Assembly (NCBI RefSeq): GCF_900605015.1
Contig: NZ_LR027574.1
Span: forward strand, 697,610-761,609
Length of the DNA stretch: 64,000 nucleotides
Direction: 5' to 3'
Source of the DNA: Olsenella sp. Marseille-P4559
GTDB lineage: Bacteria; Actinomycetota; Coriobacteriia; Coriobacteriales; Atopobiaceae
Shown: positions 1 to 9,122 of the stretch, piece by piece
How positions within the stretch are numbered: the first letter of the stretch is position 1
Layout of the letters: every line of letters begins with the position of its first letter
Position numbers and translations under genes: made by a program
The notes under the pieces: model-generated
What the model was told of the DNA's origin: nothing
The model's input: the letters and a program-made list of their open reading frames with translations, nothing else
Database searches by the model: none

Positions 1-308
1 AGAGCTGCCATTGCATCTTCCACTGGTTCTCGGGCAGGCCCGAGGAGCTGTGGCGTGCAGCACGCATGGGTTGCTTCTTCTCGTTTGGCGAGAGGTCCCT
101 TGCCACAAGGCGCGGGCGCGAGTACGTGCGCGAGGTTCCGGGGGAGCTCCTGCTCACCGAGACCGACCTCCCCGAAGGCGAGGGGGTCCTCGGACATGCC
201 GGCGATATCGCTTCATCGCTCGAGCGTGCCGTCCACAAGGCCTCCGTGGTACGCGGCGAGGATGTTGGGCCGCTCGTTCTCTCCAACGTCGAAGCGCTCA
301 TCGGGTGA
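1..308 (+). CDS. TatD-family metal-dependent hydrolase, 3' end only
   Basis: The open frame enters the window at base 3 and stops at 306-308, leaving about 101 residues. The fragment has the C-terminal signature of TatD-type DNases: a histidine-containing HWFSG strand, a glycine-rich FSFGE turn, then LLLTETDLP, whose Asp is the usual metal ligand near the end of the barrel. TatD proteins are cytoplasmic, metal-dependent phosphodiesterases of the amidohydrolase superfamily. The N-terminal HxH metal site lies outside the window, so whether the gene is whole cannot be judged. A palindromic repeat follows the stop codon at once. Confidence 0.7.
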   Translation, partial: SCHCIFHWFSGRPEELWRAARMGCFFSFGERSLATRRGREYVREVPGELLLTETDLPEGEGVLGHAGDIASSLERAVHKASVVRGEDVGPLVLSNVEALIG

Positions 309-310
309 GG

Positions 311-341
311 GTGAGACAAGGGGACTGTCCCCCTGTCTCAC
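311..341. repeat. 31-bp near-perfect palindrome, terminator/REP-like
   Basis: The arms GTGAGACAAGGGGAC and GTCCCCCTGTCTCAC form an almost perfect palindrome directly after the tatD stop. The half GTGAGACAAGGGG recurs, in opposite orientation, at 38313-38325 behind thrB, which points to a dispersed repeat used as or near a terminator. There is no clear U-tract, so a role in termination is inferred. Confidence 0.55.
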
Positions 342-408
342 ATCATGGTAGAGTCATACAGGCCGTTTGAGACGCGGACACGGTCATCCTACAGGGAGCA
401 GCCAGGCA

Positions 409-1533
409 ATGAACTCACAGAGCAGAACCCCTGCCACACAGCAGACACAGACGGGCACCTTGCTGGCCACCTCATCTCGCGAGTTGCCGCTCAGCCTCGA
501 TGACGTTGTTCTCGTCTTCGCCTGCAACGACCTCTTTGTCCCCTACCTTTCCGTAGCGCTCCAGTCCATCCTGGTGAACTCCTCCCCCGAGCGCCACTAC
601 GACATTGTTGTGCTCACACGCGACATCACGCCAAAGAGCATGATTACGCTCACGCAGCAGGCTTCCAAGTATCACGTTGGCCTGGGTTTTCTGGACGTGG
701 ACGCCGCTCTGGGCGACATCAGGCTGCCGCACCACGGACACTTTAGGCCCGAGACCTACTTCCGTCTCCTTGCCCCGACGCTTCTCGACAACGTGGGCAA
801 GGCAATCTATCTGGACTCTGACATCGTGGTGTGCGGTGACGTGGCCGAGCTCTTCGACACCGACGTCACCGGCTACCTGCTGGCAGCCACACGCGACGCT
901 GACACCATCGGGCAGATTGACGGCTACGACCCCACGGTCTACTCGTACCTTAAAGACCGGCTCGGCATGGCAGAGCCACACGACTATTTCCAGGCCGGCG
1001 TGCTTCTCATGAACCTGGAGCAGTTCCGTCAGACCATCACGGCGGAAGAACTGCTCGACATTGCCACGGAGCGCACGTGGCGCTGGCTTGACCAGGATGT
1101 TCTCAACAAGGTGGTCAACGGACATTACCGCCGTGTGCACATGAAGTGGAACTACCTTGTGGACTGGCAGTACATGCGCCGCACGCACATCGTGGCGCAG
1201 GCGCCCTCCGACATCCAGGAGGAGTACGACGAGGCCAGGCGCGATTATCGCATTGTGCACTATGCGGGCCCTGACAACAGGCCGTGGCTCTACCCTGACT
1301 CTGACCTGGCTGGTCTTTTCTGGCAGTATGCAGCAGGCTCGCCCTACCTTGAGTACCTGCGCGACCAGCTCGAGATGTCCCGCAAGACCGTCGACGGTTT
1401 GGCTCGCCGCGCCAAGGCCGTGGCCATCTACCGCGGCATCATGCGCGTGTTTGACTACACCTGCCCCGCAGGGACCGTTCGTCGTTGCAAGTTCATCGAG
1501 TGCTACGAGAAGCTCGGCGGCTCGGTGGGCTAG
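409..1533 (+). CDS. Glycosyltransferase family 8 protein
   Basis: This 374-residue protein is a GT-A fold retaining glycosyltransferase of family GT8 (galactosyl/glucosyl/glycogenin type). It begins with a VVLVFACND strand about 30 residues in. The metal-binding DxD is the DSD of YLDSDIVV at about residues 136-138. The later YFQAGVLLMNL and RIVHYAGPDNRPW motifs are typical of the family's acceptor and C-terminal nucleotide-sugar sites. The ATG at 409 is preferred over a TTG at 367 because AGGGAG lies upstream of it and the extra 14 residues look non-coding. It is monocistronic here. The likely role is adding sugars to a cell-surface polymer; the actual substrate cannot be read. Confidence 0.85.
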   Translation: MNSQSRTPATQQTQTGTLLATSSRELPLSLDDVVLVFACNDLFVPYLSVALQSILVNSSPERHYDIVVLTRDITPKSMITLTQQASKYHVGLGFLDVDAALGDIRLPHHGHFRPETYFRLLAPTLLDNVGKAIYLDSDIVVCGDVAELFDTDVTGYLLAATRDADTIGQIDGYDPTVYSYLKDRLGMAEPHDYFQAGVLLMNLEQFRQTITAEELLDIATERTWRWLDQDVLNKVVNGHYRRVHMKWNYLVDWQYMRRTHIVAQAPSDIQEEYDEARRDYRIVHYAGPDNRPWLYPDSDLAGLFWQYAAGSPYLEYLRDQLEMSRKTVDGLARRAKAVAIYRGIMRVFDYTCPAGTVRRCKFIECYEKLGGSVG

Positions 1534-1602
1534 AGCGAGCGCAAGTCACCATTCCTGATTGCCCTAGGCTGGATTGCCCCTAGTGGCACCTTCGCGCCGC
1601 TG

Positions 1603-1691
1603 AAAAGTGAACACGATTTCAATCTGCTAGCCCTTCTCTCCGCGTTTTACCAGGAAGCTGGTACGTACCAGTTGAATTCGTGTTCACTTTT
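1603..1691. repeat. 89-bp element bounded by 20-bp inverted repeats
   Basis: The arms AAAAGTGAACACGATTTCAA (1603-1622) and TTGAATTCGTGTTCACTTTT (1672-1691) are complementary at 19 of 20 positions. Inside the right half is a perfect 14-bp palindrome, CTGGTACGTACCAG, at 1658-1671. No ORF fits. It could be a MITE-like remnant or a double operator. No gene starts nearby, since both neighbouring genes end here. Confidence 0.6.
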
Positions 1692-1730
1692 GGCTGCGCG
1701 AGAGCCTGCTGGGACGAGAAGTAGCTGTTG

Positions 1731-2002
1731 TGCGTACGCAGAAGAGAGAATTTATGCCAGCAAGCGCCTGCAAAAAGCCCAGCCGGGCAAATTGCCACTG
1801 TTGTGCGTACGCAGAAGGGGAAGGTTCTGCCAAGGCCTCGACGTTTTCCCAGATGGGAGAGAAGCCCGTGTCAACAGGCGGGCCTCGTGCGTACGCAGAG
1901 CACATGCTTTCTGCCAGCTAGAGCCCGCAGGGAGGCCATTCGGGCAGACGGTCCCCCTTGTGCGTACGCACAAGCCGCAAGATACGCCAGGCGGGGCCGG
2001 CA
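1731..2002. repeat. Array of four TGCGTACGCA-N14-YGCCA repeats
   Basis: The palindrome TGCGTACGCA occurs at 1731, 1804, 1888 and 1971. In every copy a TGCCA/CGCCA motif follows after exactly 14 bases. The copy at 1968-1985 is a perfect 18-bp palindrome, CTTGTGCGTACGCACAAG; the first two copies share TTGTGCGTACGCAGAA. The intervals of 73, 84 and 83 bp are close to 7, 8 and 8 helical turns. The stretch from 1534 to 2060 lies between convergent genes and contains no plausible CDS, so these repeats are its main content. Confidence 0.7.
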
Positions 2003-2060
2003 CTGCGTCCGACCCCGTCCGCAAAGCACCCTAGCGTGCGAGAAGCTCGCGAGCACCGTC

Positions 2061-3386
2061 CTAGCTCGCGCGATGCTTGGGCAGCAGAGGCTCCTGCCGC
2101 ACGACCTCGGGCTTCTCGGCACCACCCACACATTCCTTGGTGACGATGACCTTGGTGATGTCGAGGTCGCTGGGCAGGTCAAACATCGTAGACTGCAGCG
2201 TGGACTCGCAAATCGCACGCAGGCCACGAGCGCCCGTTCCGCGAACGATGGCCTGGCGAGCAATCTCGTTCAGCGCATCCGGCATGAAATCAAGCTCGAC
2301 GCCCTCGATTTCGAAGAGGCGTTTATACTGCTTGACCAACGCGTTCTTTGGCCTGGTGAGAATGTCCACCAGGTCTGCCTCCTTGAGCTCCCTCGTGGAG
2401 GTAATTACCGGGATGCGGCCAATGAACTCGGGAATCATGCCAAACTTGTGCAGGTCCTGGGGCATGACCTGCTCCATAAGTTCGTCCTCGCCCTGGTCGA
2501 CGTTCTTGCCAAGCTCGGCATTGAAGCCAATGCCCTTCTTGCCAATGCGATCGGCCACAACCTTGTCGAGACCCACAAATGCACCACCGCAGATGAATAG
2601 GATATTGGTGGTGTCGATGTGAATGAGCTCCTGCTGGGGGTGCTTGCGGCCACCCTGCGGTGGCACGCTCGCCTCGGTGCCCTCAAGAATCTTGAGGAGC
2701 GCCTGCTGCACACCCTCGCCAGAAACGTCGCGCGTGATGGAGAGGTTCTCGGCCTTGCGCGCAATCTTGTCGATCTCGTCGATGTAGACAATGCCAAGCT
2801 CTGCCCGGGAGACGTCACCGTCAGCTGCGGAGATGAGTTTGAGCAGGATGTTCTCGACGTCCTCGCCCACGTAGCCTGCCTCGGTGAGGGTAGTTGCGTC
2901 GGCAATGGCAAAGGGAACCTCAAGGAAGCGTGCCAGCGTCTGGGCGAGAAGGGTCTTGCCCGTACCAGTGGGGCCGAGAAGCAGGATGTTGCTCTTTGCT
3001 ATCTCGACCTCCTCCTTACCCTCGGGAACCTCGTCGTTGCCCGAGAGGATGCGGCGGTAGTGGTTATACACGGCAACGCTCATCGCGCGCTTGGCCGACT
3101 CCTGGCCAATCACGTACTGGGAGAGTTCGTCGTAAATCTCGTGCGGCGTGGGCAGCTCCTTGAGCGGAAGCGGAGACTCCTCGGCCTCGTCTTCCTCGTG
3201 TGCAGCAGTGCCATCGGCCTCCTCGATCATCTGCGAGCAGGCGCGGACGCACTCGTCGCAGATGTAGACCCCTCCCGGCCCCTGGATGAGCTTGCTCACC
3301 TGGCTGCGGCTCTTGCCGCAGAACGAGCAGCGCATCTCGCTGTTGTCGTACGGCCGTCCATTTTCGTTGTCGCGGTCCTGAGCCAT
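2061..3386 (-). CDS. clpX: ATP-dependent Clp protease ATP-binding subunit ClpX
   Basis: This 441-residue AAA+ unfoldase recognises tagged or misfolded proteins and threads them into ClpP. A C4 zinc-binding domain (Cys20, Cys23, Cys43, Cys46) comes first, then an acidic linker. The Walker A GPTGTGKT is at 138-145, Walker [10 protein letters not shown] at about 199-207, and the pore-loop GYVGED at 171-176. The length is normal (about 420-440). It follows clpP by 3 bases and shares its transcript. The last residues before the stop are basic and variable, as usual. Confidence 0.98.
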   Translation of the reverse strand: MAQDRDNENGRPYDNSEMRCSFCGKSRSQVSKLIQGPGGVYICDECVRACSQMIEEADGTAAHEEDEAEESPLPLKELPTPHEIYDELSQYVIGQESAKRAMSVAVYNHYRRILSGNDEVPEGKEEVEIAKSNILLLGPTGTGKTLLAQTLARFLEVPFAIADATTLTEAGYVGEDVENILLKLISAADGDVSRAELGIVYIDEIDKIARKAENLSITRDVSGEGVQQALLKILEGTEASVPPQGGRKHPQQELIHIDTTNILFICGGAFVGLDKVVADRIGKKGIGFNAELGKNVDQGEDELMEQVMPQDLHKFGMIPEFIGRIPVITSTRELKEADLVDILTRPKNALVKQYKRLFEIEGVELDFMPDALNEIARQAIVRGTGARGLRAICESTLQSTMFDLPSDLDITKVIVTKECVGGAEKPEVVRQEPLLPKHRAS

Positions 3387-3389
3387 GCG

Positions 3390-4010
3390 TTACTCCTGCT
3401 TACCCTGGTCGTTACGGTTGGTGATGACCTTGTCGACAAGGCCGTATTCCTGCGCTTCGCTCGCGCGCATGTAGTTATCGCGCTCGGTGTCGGCATTGAT
3501 GCGCTCAATGGGCTGGCCTGTGGCCTCGGCGAGTATCTCATTCAGGTGCTGGCGAATCCGCTTGGTCTCATCGGCCACGATCTGGATGTCTGTCTGCTGG
3601 CCCTGGACACCAGAGCTGGGCTGGTGGATGAGGATCATCGAGTTGGGCAGCGCGAGGCGCTTGCCCTTGGTGCCGCTGGCGAGAATGGCCGCGCCCATGG
3701 ATGCAGCCATGCCCACGCAGATGGTGGAGACGTCGGGCTTGATGAAGTTCATCGTATCGATGATGCCCAGGCCAGCGTAGACGTCTCCGCCGGGGGAATC
3801 GACGTAGAGCGAGATGTCCTTGTCGGGATCCTGGCTCTCAAGGTGGAGAAGCTGGGCAATCACGAGGTTTGCCGAGTCACGCGTAACCTCCTCGCCGAGA
3901 AAGACGATGCGGTCGTTGAGCAGACGAGAGTAGATATCGTAGCTGCGCTCGCCACGCGGCGTCTGCTCCACGACATAAGGAATGAGCGGGATGTTCGTTG
4001 GGTTGTGCAT
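3390..4010 (-). CDS. clpP: ATP-dependent Clp protease proteolytic subunit ClpP
   Basis: This 206-residue cytoplasmic serine protease forms the double-heptamer chamber that degrades substrates delivered by ClpX or ClpC. The catalytic Ser104 sits in GMAASMG and His129 in LIHQP, and [12 protein letters not shown] at 69-80 forms the handle/oxyanion region. The start fits [17 protein letters not shown], the conserved mature N-terminus. The gene lies between tig and clpX, the classic tig-clpP-clpX order, with 115 bases separating it from tig. Confidence 0.98.
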   Translation of the reverse strand: MHNPTNIPLIPYVVEQTPRGERSYDIYSRLLNDRIVFLGEEVTRDSANLVIAQLLHLESQDPDKDISLYVDSPGGDVYAGLGIIDTMNFIKPDVSTICVGMAASMGAAILASGTKGKRLALPNSMILIHQPSSGVQGQQTDIQIVADETKRIRQHLNEILAEATGQPIERINADTERDNYMRASEAQEYGLVDKVITNRNDQGKQE

Positions 4011-4049
4011 GATGTGCTCCCTTCAGGAGAAATTGCGTACCGTTCCAAT

Positions 4050-4081
4050 GTGCCCCGAACGGCTTGCGCCATCCGGGGCAC
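4050..4081 (-). terminator. GC-rich hairpin between tig and clpP
   Basis: Arms GTGCCCCG and CGGGGCAC flank a 16-base loop in the tig-clpP gap. The following sequence lacks a U-run, so it may be a weak or partial terminator or an mRNA-stability element that tunes clpP relative to tig. Confidence 0.4.
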
Positions 4082-4125
4082 GACGTCAGTTCACAGGGCC
4101 TGCACCATTAGTTCTGGCAGAGGGG

Positions 4126-5475
4126 CTACTCGGCGTCCTCGGACTTCTCGCCCTCAGGCTCCTTTGCAGCCTCGGCAGCCTCGTCCACGACAGTCACCTG
4201 GGCGTTCTCGACCAGCCAGTCGAGGGCCTTGGTACGCTTGATGGAGTCGCGGATGGCGGGCAGACGACCCTCGGAGCGCCACTGGTCGATGGCCTTGTCA
4301 ACGTCGGGGACGTTGGCCTTCTCGAACTCGTTGCGGACGTCCTCCTCGGTGACCTCGAGGCCAAGCTGGCGGGCGACGGCGTCAAGCGCCAGGGACTGAC
4401 GGGCGCGCTCCTCGGCCTGGTCGTGAAGGTCGGCGATGAAGGCATCGGGCGTGATGCCGCGAGCATTGAGATACATGTCGAGCGAGATGCCGGAACGTTG
4501 CATCTGCCCGAGAACCTCCTGGCCAAGCTCGTTGAAGACCTCATCCTGGTAGTCGGCAGGAACCTCGTCGAGCTGCAGGCGCTTGCCCACGGCCTCGACT
4601 ACGCGGTCCTCCTTGAGGTTGGGGAGGTTGACCTTCTTGTCCTCGGCGATCTCGTCGCGCACAGCGCTCTTGAACTCGTCGACGGTGTCGTAACCAAAAC
4701 CCTTCTTGGCAAACTCGTCATCAAGCTCAGGCATGGTGGGACGCTGAATGCCCTTCACCGTAACCTTAGCCTTGTAGGAGTGCTCGTGGGCGTCCTCGCC
4801 CTCCCCATGCTTGACGGTCCAGGCAAGGTCAACCACGTCGCCGACCTTGGCGCCGAGCAGGGCTTCCTTGACCTCTTTGGGGGTCTCTCCGTCAACGAGC
4901 GAGAGCGTCTGGCCCTCGCCGGCGAGCTTCTCGGCACCCTCGACGCTCTCGATGTCAGCCTTCACGACATCGCCGTCCTGGGCACCCTCGCCCTCAGGGA
5001 CGTCCTCGTAGGAGGTGTGATAGCCCAGATAGCGCTTGATCTGGGCGTCGACCTCGGCGTCGGTTACCTCCTCGGGAGGCATGTTGATCTGCGGGGCGTC
5101 ATAGGAGTCGAGCTCGGCATCGGGGCGAACGCCAATGGCGACGTCGATAACGTAGTCCTGGCCCTCCGCGGCGAGGTCCGCGTCCTTGGCGAACTCCGGG
5201 CGACCGACGGGGACGACGTTGAGTTCCTCGAGCATGAGGGGCTCGGCGTCGTTCAAGAGGTCGTTAGTGGCTTGGGCGAGCACCGAATCCTTGCCCAGGA
5301 TGCCGTCAATCACCGGACGTGGAGCGCGGCCGCGACGGAACCCCTGGAAGTTGTACTTGCGCGCAAAGTCCTTGTAGGTCTTGGCAACAGCCGCGTTGAC
5401 GTCTGCGGCGGGAATGGTGAGCTTTGCGGCAACCTTGTTGTCCTTGGGCTCCTCAGCGGTGACGGTGATCTTCAA
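4126..5475 (-). CDS. tig: Trigger factor, ribosome-bound chaperone and prolyl isomerase
   Basis: This 449-residue cytosolic protein binds nascent chains at the ribosome exit tunnel. The N-terminal ribosome-binding helix-loop carries GFRRGRAPRPVID, a close match to the conserved GFRxGKxP signature. A middle FKBP-like domain follows, then a helical C-terminal chaperone domain and an acidic tail. The start is taken as the TTG at 5475 because GGAGG sits 4 bases before it and the protein then begins LKITVTAEE, matching the family. The longer frame upstream would run towards the tRNA-Leu. It heads the tig-clpP-clpX cluster. Confidence 0.96.
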   Translation of the reverse strand: MKITVTAEEPKDNKVAAKLTIPAADVNAAVAKTYKDFARKYNFQGFRRGRAPRPVIDGILGKDSVLAQATNDLLNDAEPLMLEELNVVPVGRPEFAKDADLAAEGQDYVIDVAIGVRPDAELDSYDAPQINMPPEEVTDAEVDAQIKRYLGYHTSYEDVPEGEGAQDGDVVKADIESVEGAEKLAGEGQTLSLVDGETPKEVKEALLGAKVGDVVDLAWTVKHGEGEDAHEHSYKAKVTVKGIQRPTMPELDDEFAKKGFGYDTVDEFKSAVRDEIAEDKKVNLPNLKEDRVVEAVGKRLQLDEVPADYQDEVFNELGQEVLGQMQRSGISLDMYLNARGITPDAFIADLHDQAEERARQSLALDAVARQLGLEVTEEDVRNEFEKANVPDVDKAIDQWRSEGRLPAIRDSIKRTKALDWLVENAQVTVVDEAAEAAKEPEGEKSEDAE

Positions 5476-5542
5476 CGTTCCTCCAGTGTCTCGTCCTCGG
5501 TGGGCGGATGCCCACCGTGGTTTCCTGCGCATGCGGCTCATG

Positions 5543-5629
5543 TGGTGCGGGCGAAAGGACTCGAACCTTCACGGGGTCTCCCCCACTGGAACCTAAATCC
5601 AGCGCGTCTACCAGTTCCGCCACGCCCGC
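5543..5629 (-). tRNA. tRNA-Leu (anticodon UAG)
   Basis: An 87-nt class II tRNA with acceptor stem GCGGGCG/CGCCCGC, encoded CCA end, long variable arm (GTGGGGGAGACCCCG) and T-loop GGTTCGAGTCC. The anticodon loop TTTAGGT gives UAG, reading CUA. It lies just upstream of tig on the same strand. Confidence 0.97.
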
Positions 5630-5783
5630 ATAGTCACACATAGCCTTGCCATAATAGCAAATGCACAGGTCTTGGCCTAGGAAACGAGAAAGAAATCGGT
5701 ACGCGCACACGAGACCCGTACCCGGGCGGGCAGACGACAGAATACCATGCGGATTTTGGCCGCAACCCCTCTCGCCCCGACAT

Positions 5784-5871
5784 CATTCGACGAATGTGTT
5801 GCCAACTGTCACACAAACGTCACCGAATGTGTGATGCGCACAGGTCGTCACACATTCGACGACGTTTGTGT
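5784..5871. repeat. Inverted-repeat cluster 3' of carB
   Basis: A 24-bp stem (5811-5834 with 5848-5871, two mismatches, 13-base loop) has tips TCACACATTCG and ACAAACGTC. Next to it lies a separate perfect palindrome CATTCGACGAATG at 5784-5796 sharing the same CGAATGTG core. It sits between carB and tRNA-Leu, where no gene fits (5630-5912). It may end or stabilise the carAB transcript; it lacks a U-run. Confidence 0.6.
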
Positions 5872-5912
5872 TGCGAACCGGCGGTTCACGGCCAGCCCCC
5901 GGGCCCACTCCC

Positions 5913-8900
5913 CTACAGATCTTGCAGCGCGAAAACGTCAAGCGGGCCCTTGCGCAGTGCGGCGATGGCCTGAATGAGCGCCGTGGCTCCAGACATGGTC
6001 GTTGCCATATCCACGCCACGGTTCACGGCCTCGCTTCTGATCTTGGCGCCATCGCCGCGGGAGCTTCCCCCGCGGGGCGTGTTGATGAGAAACGCGATCT
6101 CCCCCGCCACCATCATATCGAGCACGTTAGGGCTGCCCTCGCTGATAGGTCGCACGACCTCGCACGGGATGCCCGCCGCGCGCAGCGTCTTTGCCGTACC
6201 GCGCGTGGCCACCAGACCGTAGCCAAGATTGCTCAGCGACAGTGCAACCGGTGCAATGGAGCGTTTGTCTCGATCGCACACGGAGACAAAGACCTTGCCG
6301 GACATGGGAATCTCGTAGTCGATTGCCTCACGCGTCTTGGCGTACGCCTTGGGGAAGGTGATGTCGATGCCCATGACCTCGCCGGTCGACTTCATCTCGG
6401 GTCCCAGGTGAACGTCGGCGCCCGGGAAGCGGCTCCAGGGCATGACGGCCTCCTTCACCGCATAGTGGCTCGGCGTCCGGTCTTCGGGTGGAAGCCCGAG
6501 CTGGGCGATGGTCTCGCCAGACATGATGCGAGCGGCGCAGCGGGCAAGCGACACGCCCGTTGCCTTGGACGAGAAGGGCACTGTGCGGCTGGCACGCGGG
6601 TTGAGCTCGATCACGAAGACCTGCTCGTCTCGCACAGCGTACTGGATGTTGAGCAGACCATGGATGTCCACCGCGAGCGCAAGCTTCCGGGTAATCTCTC
6701 GCACGCGGCTCACGATAGCGTCTGAGAGCGAGAAGGGCGGCCAACAGCACGCGGAGTCACCCGAGTGGATGCCGCACTCCTCGATGTGCTCGAGAACCGA
6801 CCCCACGTAGCACTCGGTGCCATCGCAGAGGGCGTCAACGTCCAGCTCGATGGCGTCTTCCAAGAAGGAGTCAAGGTAGACGGGGTGGTCCGGCGAGACG
6901 TGCGTGGCCTCTTCCATGTAGGTCCTGAGGTCGTCGTGGTCGTAGACGATGGCCATGCCACGCCCGCCAAGCACATAGCTCGGACGCACGAGCAGCGGAT
7001 AGCCAATGCGGCGCGCAACCGCCGTTGCGTCTTCCATGGTCTCGGCCGTCGAGGAGGGCGGGTAGGCAATCTCCAGGCGGTCGAGCAGGCTTGCGAAGCG
7101 ATCGCGGTCCTCGGCCAGGTCGATGGCCTCTGGCTGGGTGCCCATGATGGGCACGCCCGCCGCCTTGAGGCGGCCAGCCAGGTTGATGGGGGTCTGGCCA
7201 CCAAGCGTCACGATGACGCCCACGGGCCTCTCGACCTCGATGACGTTCATGACGTCCTCGAATGTGAGGGGCTCGAAGTAGAGACGGTCGGACGTGTCAT
7301 AGTCGGTCGAGACCGTCTCGGGGTTGCAGTTCACCATGACCGTCTCGTAGCCCTTGGCCTCAAGTGCGTAAGCCGCGTGGACGCAGCAGTAGTCAAACTC
7401 GATGCCCTGTCCAATGCGGTTGGGGCCCGCCGAGAGGATCACCACACGGGGCTTCTCGGCCTCGGTGTGCTCGGTGGCGCCGCCGTCCTCGTAGGTGAAG
7501 TAGTGGTAGCTGGTGCGAGCGGCGAACTCGCCGGCACAGGTGTCGACAGTCTTCACAAGCGGATGCACACCCACAACCTCGCGCACGGCACGCACGACCT
7601 CCTCGCTCGCTCCCGTGAGGAAGGCGAGCTGAAGGTCTGAGAACCCAAGTTCCTTGGCCGCAAGCATGTGGTTGTGGTCCAGGCCAATAATCCCCAGTTC
7701 GGATATGGTCTTCTCGGCCGAGACAATATCGTTGATGCGGTTCAGGAACCAGAGGTCGATGCGTGTGAGCTCGAAGACGCGGTCCACTCCCCAGCCACGA
7801 CGCAGCGCCTCGGCAACGTAGAGGATGCGCTGTGGGGTCGGCGTGGCAACGCGCTCCTCGAAGGCATCCTCGTCAAAGGAGCCATTGCCATCGGCACCCA
7901 GGCCGGCATGTCCCTGCTCGAGCGAGCGCATGGCCTTCTGGAGTGCCTCTTCGAAGGTCGACCCGATGGCCATGACCTCGCCCACGGCCTTCATGCGCGT
8001 GGTGAGGGTCGAGTCCGCACCCTTGAACTTCTCGAAGGCAAAGCGCGGGATCTTGACTACGCAGTAGTCAATCGAGGGCTCGAAGCAAGCAGGCGTTGCC
8101 TGTGTGATGTCGTTCGTAATCTCGTCCAGGGTATAGCCCACGGCGAGAAGCGCCGCCTCCTTGGCTATGGGGAAGCCAGTGGCCTTTGAGGCCAAGGCTG
8201 ACGAGCGGCTCACGCGGGGGTTCATCTCGATCACGATAACGCGGCCGTCATTAGGGTTCACGGCAAACTGCACGTTGGAGCCTCCACAAGCGACGCCCAC
8301 GCGCTCGAGAACGGCAAGCGAGTAGTCGCGCAGGCGCTGCATCTCGAAGTCGTTGAGCGTCTGGCAAGGGGCCACCGTGATGGAGTCGCCGGTGTGCACT
8401 CCCATGGGGTCGAGGTTCTCGATGGAGCACACCACGATGCCGTTGCCAGCGGAATCGCGCATGACCTCCATCTCGATCTCTTTCCAGCCCTCAAGGCTCT
8501 GCTCGATGAGGACCTCGGAGTTGGCCGAGAGCGCAAGTCCCTCTCGGGCAATGTGCACCAGGTCATCGTGGGTGTATGCCATGCCACCACCAGCGCCGCC
8601 CAGCGTGTAGGCGGGCCTGATCACCACGGGGTAGCCAATGTCCTCGGCCGCCCGCTCGCACTCCTCGAGCGTATGCGCAGTCTCGGAGCGCGCAACCCCG
8701 AGGCCAATGTCACGCATGGCTTCGGCAAAGAGCTCGCGGTCCTCGCCGGTCTGGATGGACTTGATGTCGCAGCCGATGACCTCGACGCCGTACTTGTCGA
8801 GCACGCCCTGCTCAGCCAGCGCAACGGCGCAGTTGAGGCCCGTCTGGCCACCCATGTTGGGAAGAAGCGCGTCGGGGTGTTCCCTGGCGATGACCTTTGC

Positions 8901-9122
8901 CACCGAGGCGGCGGTGATGGGCTCAACGTAGGTGCGATCTGCGGTCTCGGGATCCGTCATGATCGTGGCGGGGTTCGAGTTTACGAGCACGACCTCGTAG
9001 CCCTCATCACGCAGCGCCTTGCAGGCCTGGGTGCCTGAGTAGTCAAACTCGCAGGCCTGACCAATGACAATGGGGCCAGAGCCAATGATGAGGATCTTCT
9101 TGATGTCGGTGCGCTTGGGCAT
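5913..9122 (-). CDS. carB: Carbamoyl-phosphate synthase large subunit
   Basis: This 1069-residue enzyme makes carbamoyl phosphate from bicarbonate, ammonia (from CarA) and two ATP, feeding pyrimidine and arginine synthesis. Two homologous ATP-grasp halves are visible: the N-half opens [22 protein letters not shown], and the second half repeats [19 protein letters not shown] near residue 560. A C-terminal MGS-like regulatory domain follows ([16 protein letters not shown] to the end), where UMP, IMP or ornithine bind in homologues. It abuts carA with no gap (TAG then ATG), so the two are co-translated. Its length is standard. Confidence 0.98.
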   Translation of the reverse strand: MPKRTDIKKILIIGSGPIVIGQACEFDYSGTQACKALRDEGYEVVLVNSNPATIMTDPETADRTYVEPITAASVAKVIAREHPDALLPNMGGQTGLNCAVALAEQGVLDKYGVEVIGCDIKSIQTGEDRELFAEAMRDIGLGVARSETAHTLEECERAAEDIGYPVVIRPAYTLGGAGGGMAYTHDDLVHIAREGLALSANSEVLIEQSLEGWKEIEMEVMRDSAGNGIVVCSIENLDPMGVHTGDSITVAPCQTLNDFEMQRLRDYSLAVLERVGVACGGSNVQFAVNPNDGRVIVIEMNPRVSRSSALASKATGFPIAKEAALLAVGYTLDEITNDITQATPACFEPSIDYCVVKIPRFAFEKFKGADSTLTTRMKAVGEVMAIGSTFEEALQKAMRSLEQGHAGLGADGNGSFDEDAFEERVATPTPQRILYVAEALRRGWGVDRVFELTRIDLWFLNRINDIVSAEKTISELGIIGLDHNHMLAAKELGFSDLQLAFLTGASEEVVRAVREVVGVHPLVKTVDTCAGEFAARTSYHYFTYEDGGATEHTEAEKPRVVILSAGPNRIGQGIEFDYCCVHAAYALEAKGYETVMVNCNPETVSTDYDTSDRLYFEPLTFEDVMNVIEVERPVGVIVTLGGQTPINLAGRLKAAGVPIMGTQPEAIDLAEDRDRFASLLDRLEIAYPPSSTAETMEDATAVARRIGYPLLVRPSYVLGGRGMAIVYDHDDLRTYMEEATHVSPDHPVYLDSFLEDAIELDVDALCDGTECYVGSVLEHIEECGIHSGDSACCWPPFSLSDAIVSRVREITRKLALAVDIHGLLNIQYAVRDEQVFVIELNPRASRTVPFSSKATGVSLARCAARIMSGETIAQLGLPPEDRTPSHYAVKEAVMPWSRFPGADVHLGPEMKSTGEVMGIDITFPKAYAKTREAIDYEIPMSGKVFVSVCDRDKRSIAPVALSLSNLGYGLVATRGTAKTLRAAGIPCEVVRPISEGSPNVLDMMVAGEIAFLINTPRGGSSRGDGAKIRSEAVNRGVDMATTMSGATALIQAIAALRKGPLDVFALQDL

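Noticed and set aside
1731-2002. Possible CRISPR array
   Set aside because: The conserved unit is a 10-bp palindrome plus a distant 5-bp motif, only four copies of uneven spacing, and no cas genes nearby.
1728-2600. Long open frames overlapping the repeat region and clpX on the opposite strand
   Set aside because: They arise from GC-rich antisense sequence of clpX and the repeats, lack ribosome-binding sites and show no family resemblance.
2619-5643. Long plus-strand frames opposite clpX, clpP and tig
   Set aside because: Codon-bias shadows; no start signals and no family match, whereas the minus strand has complete conserved genes.
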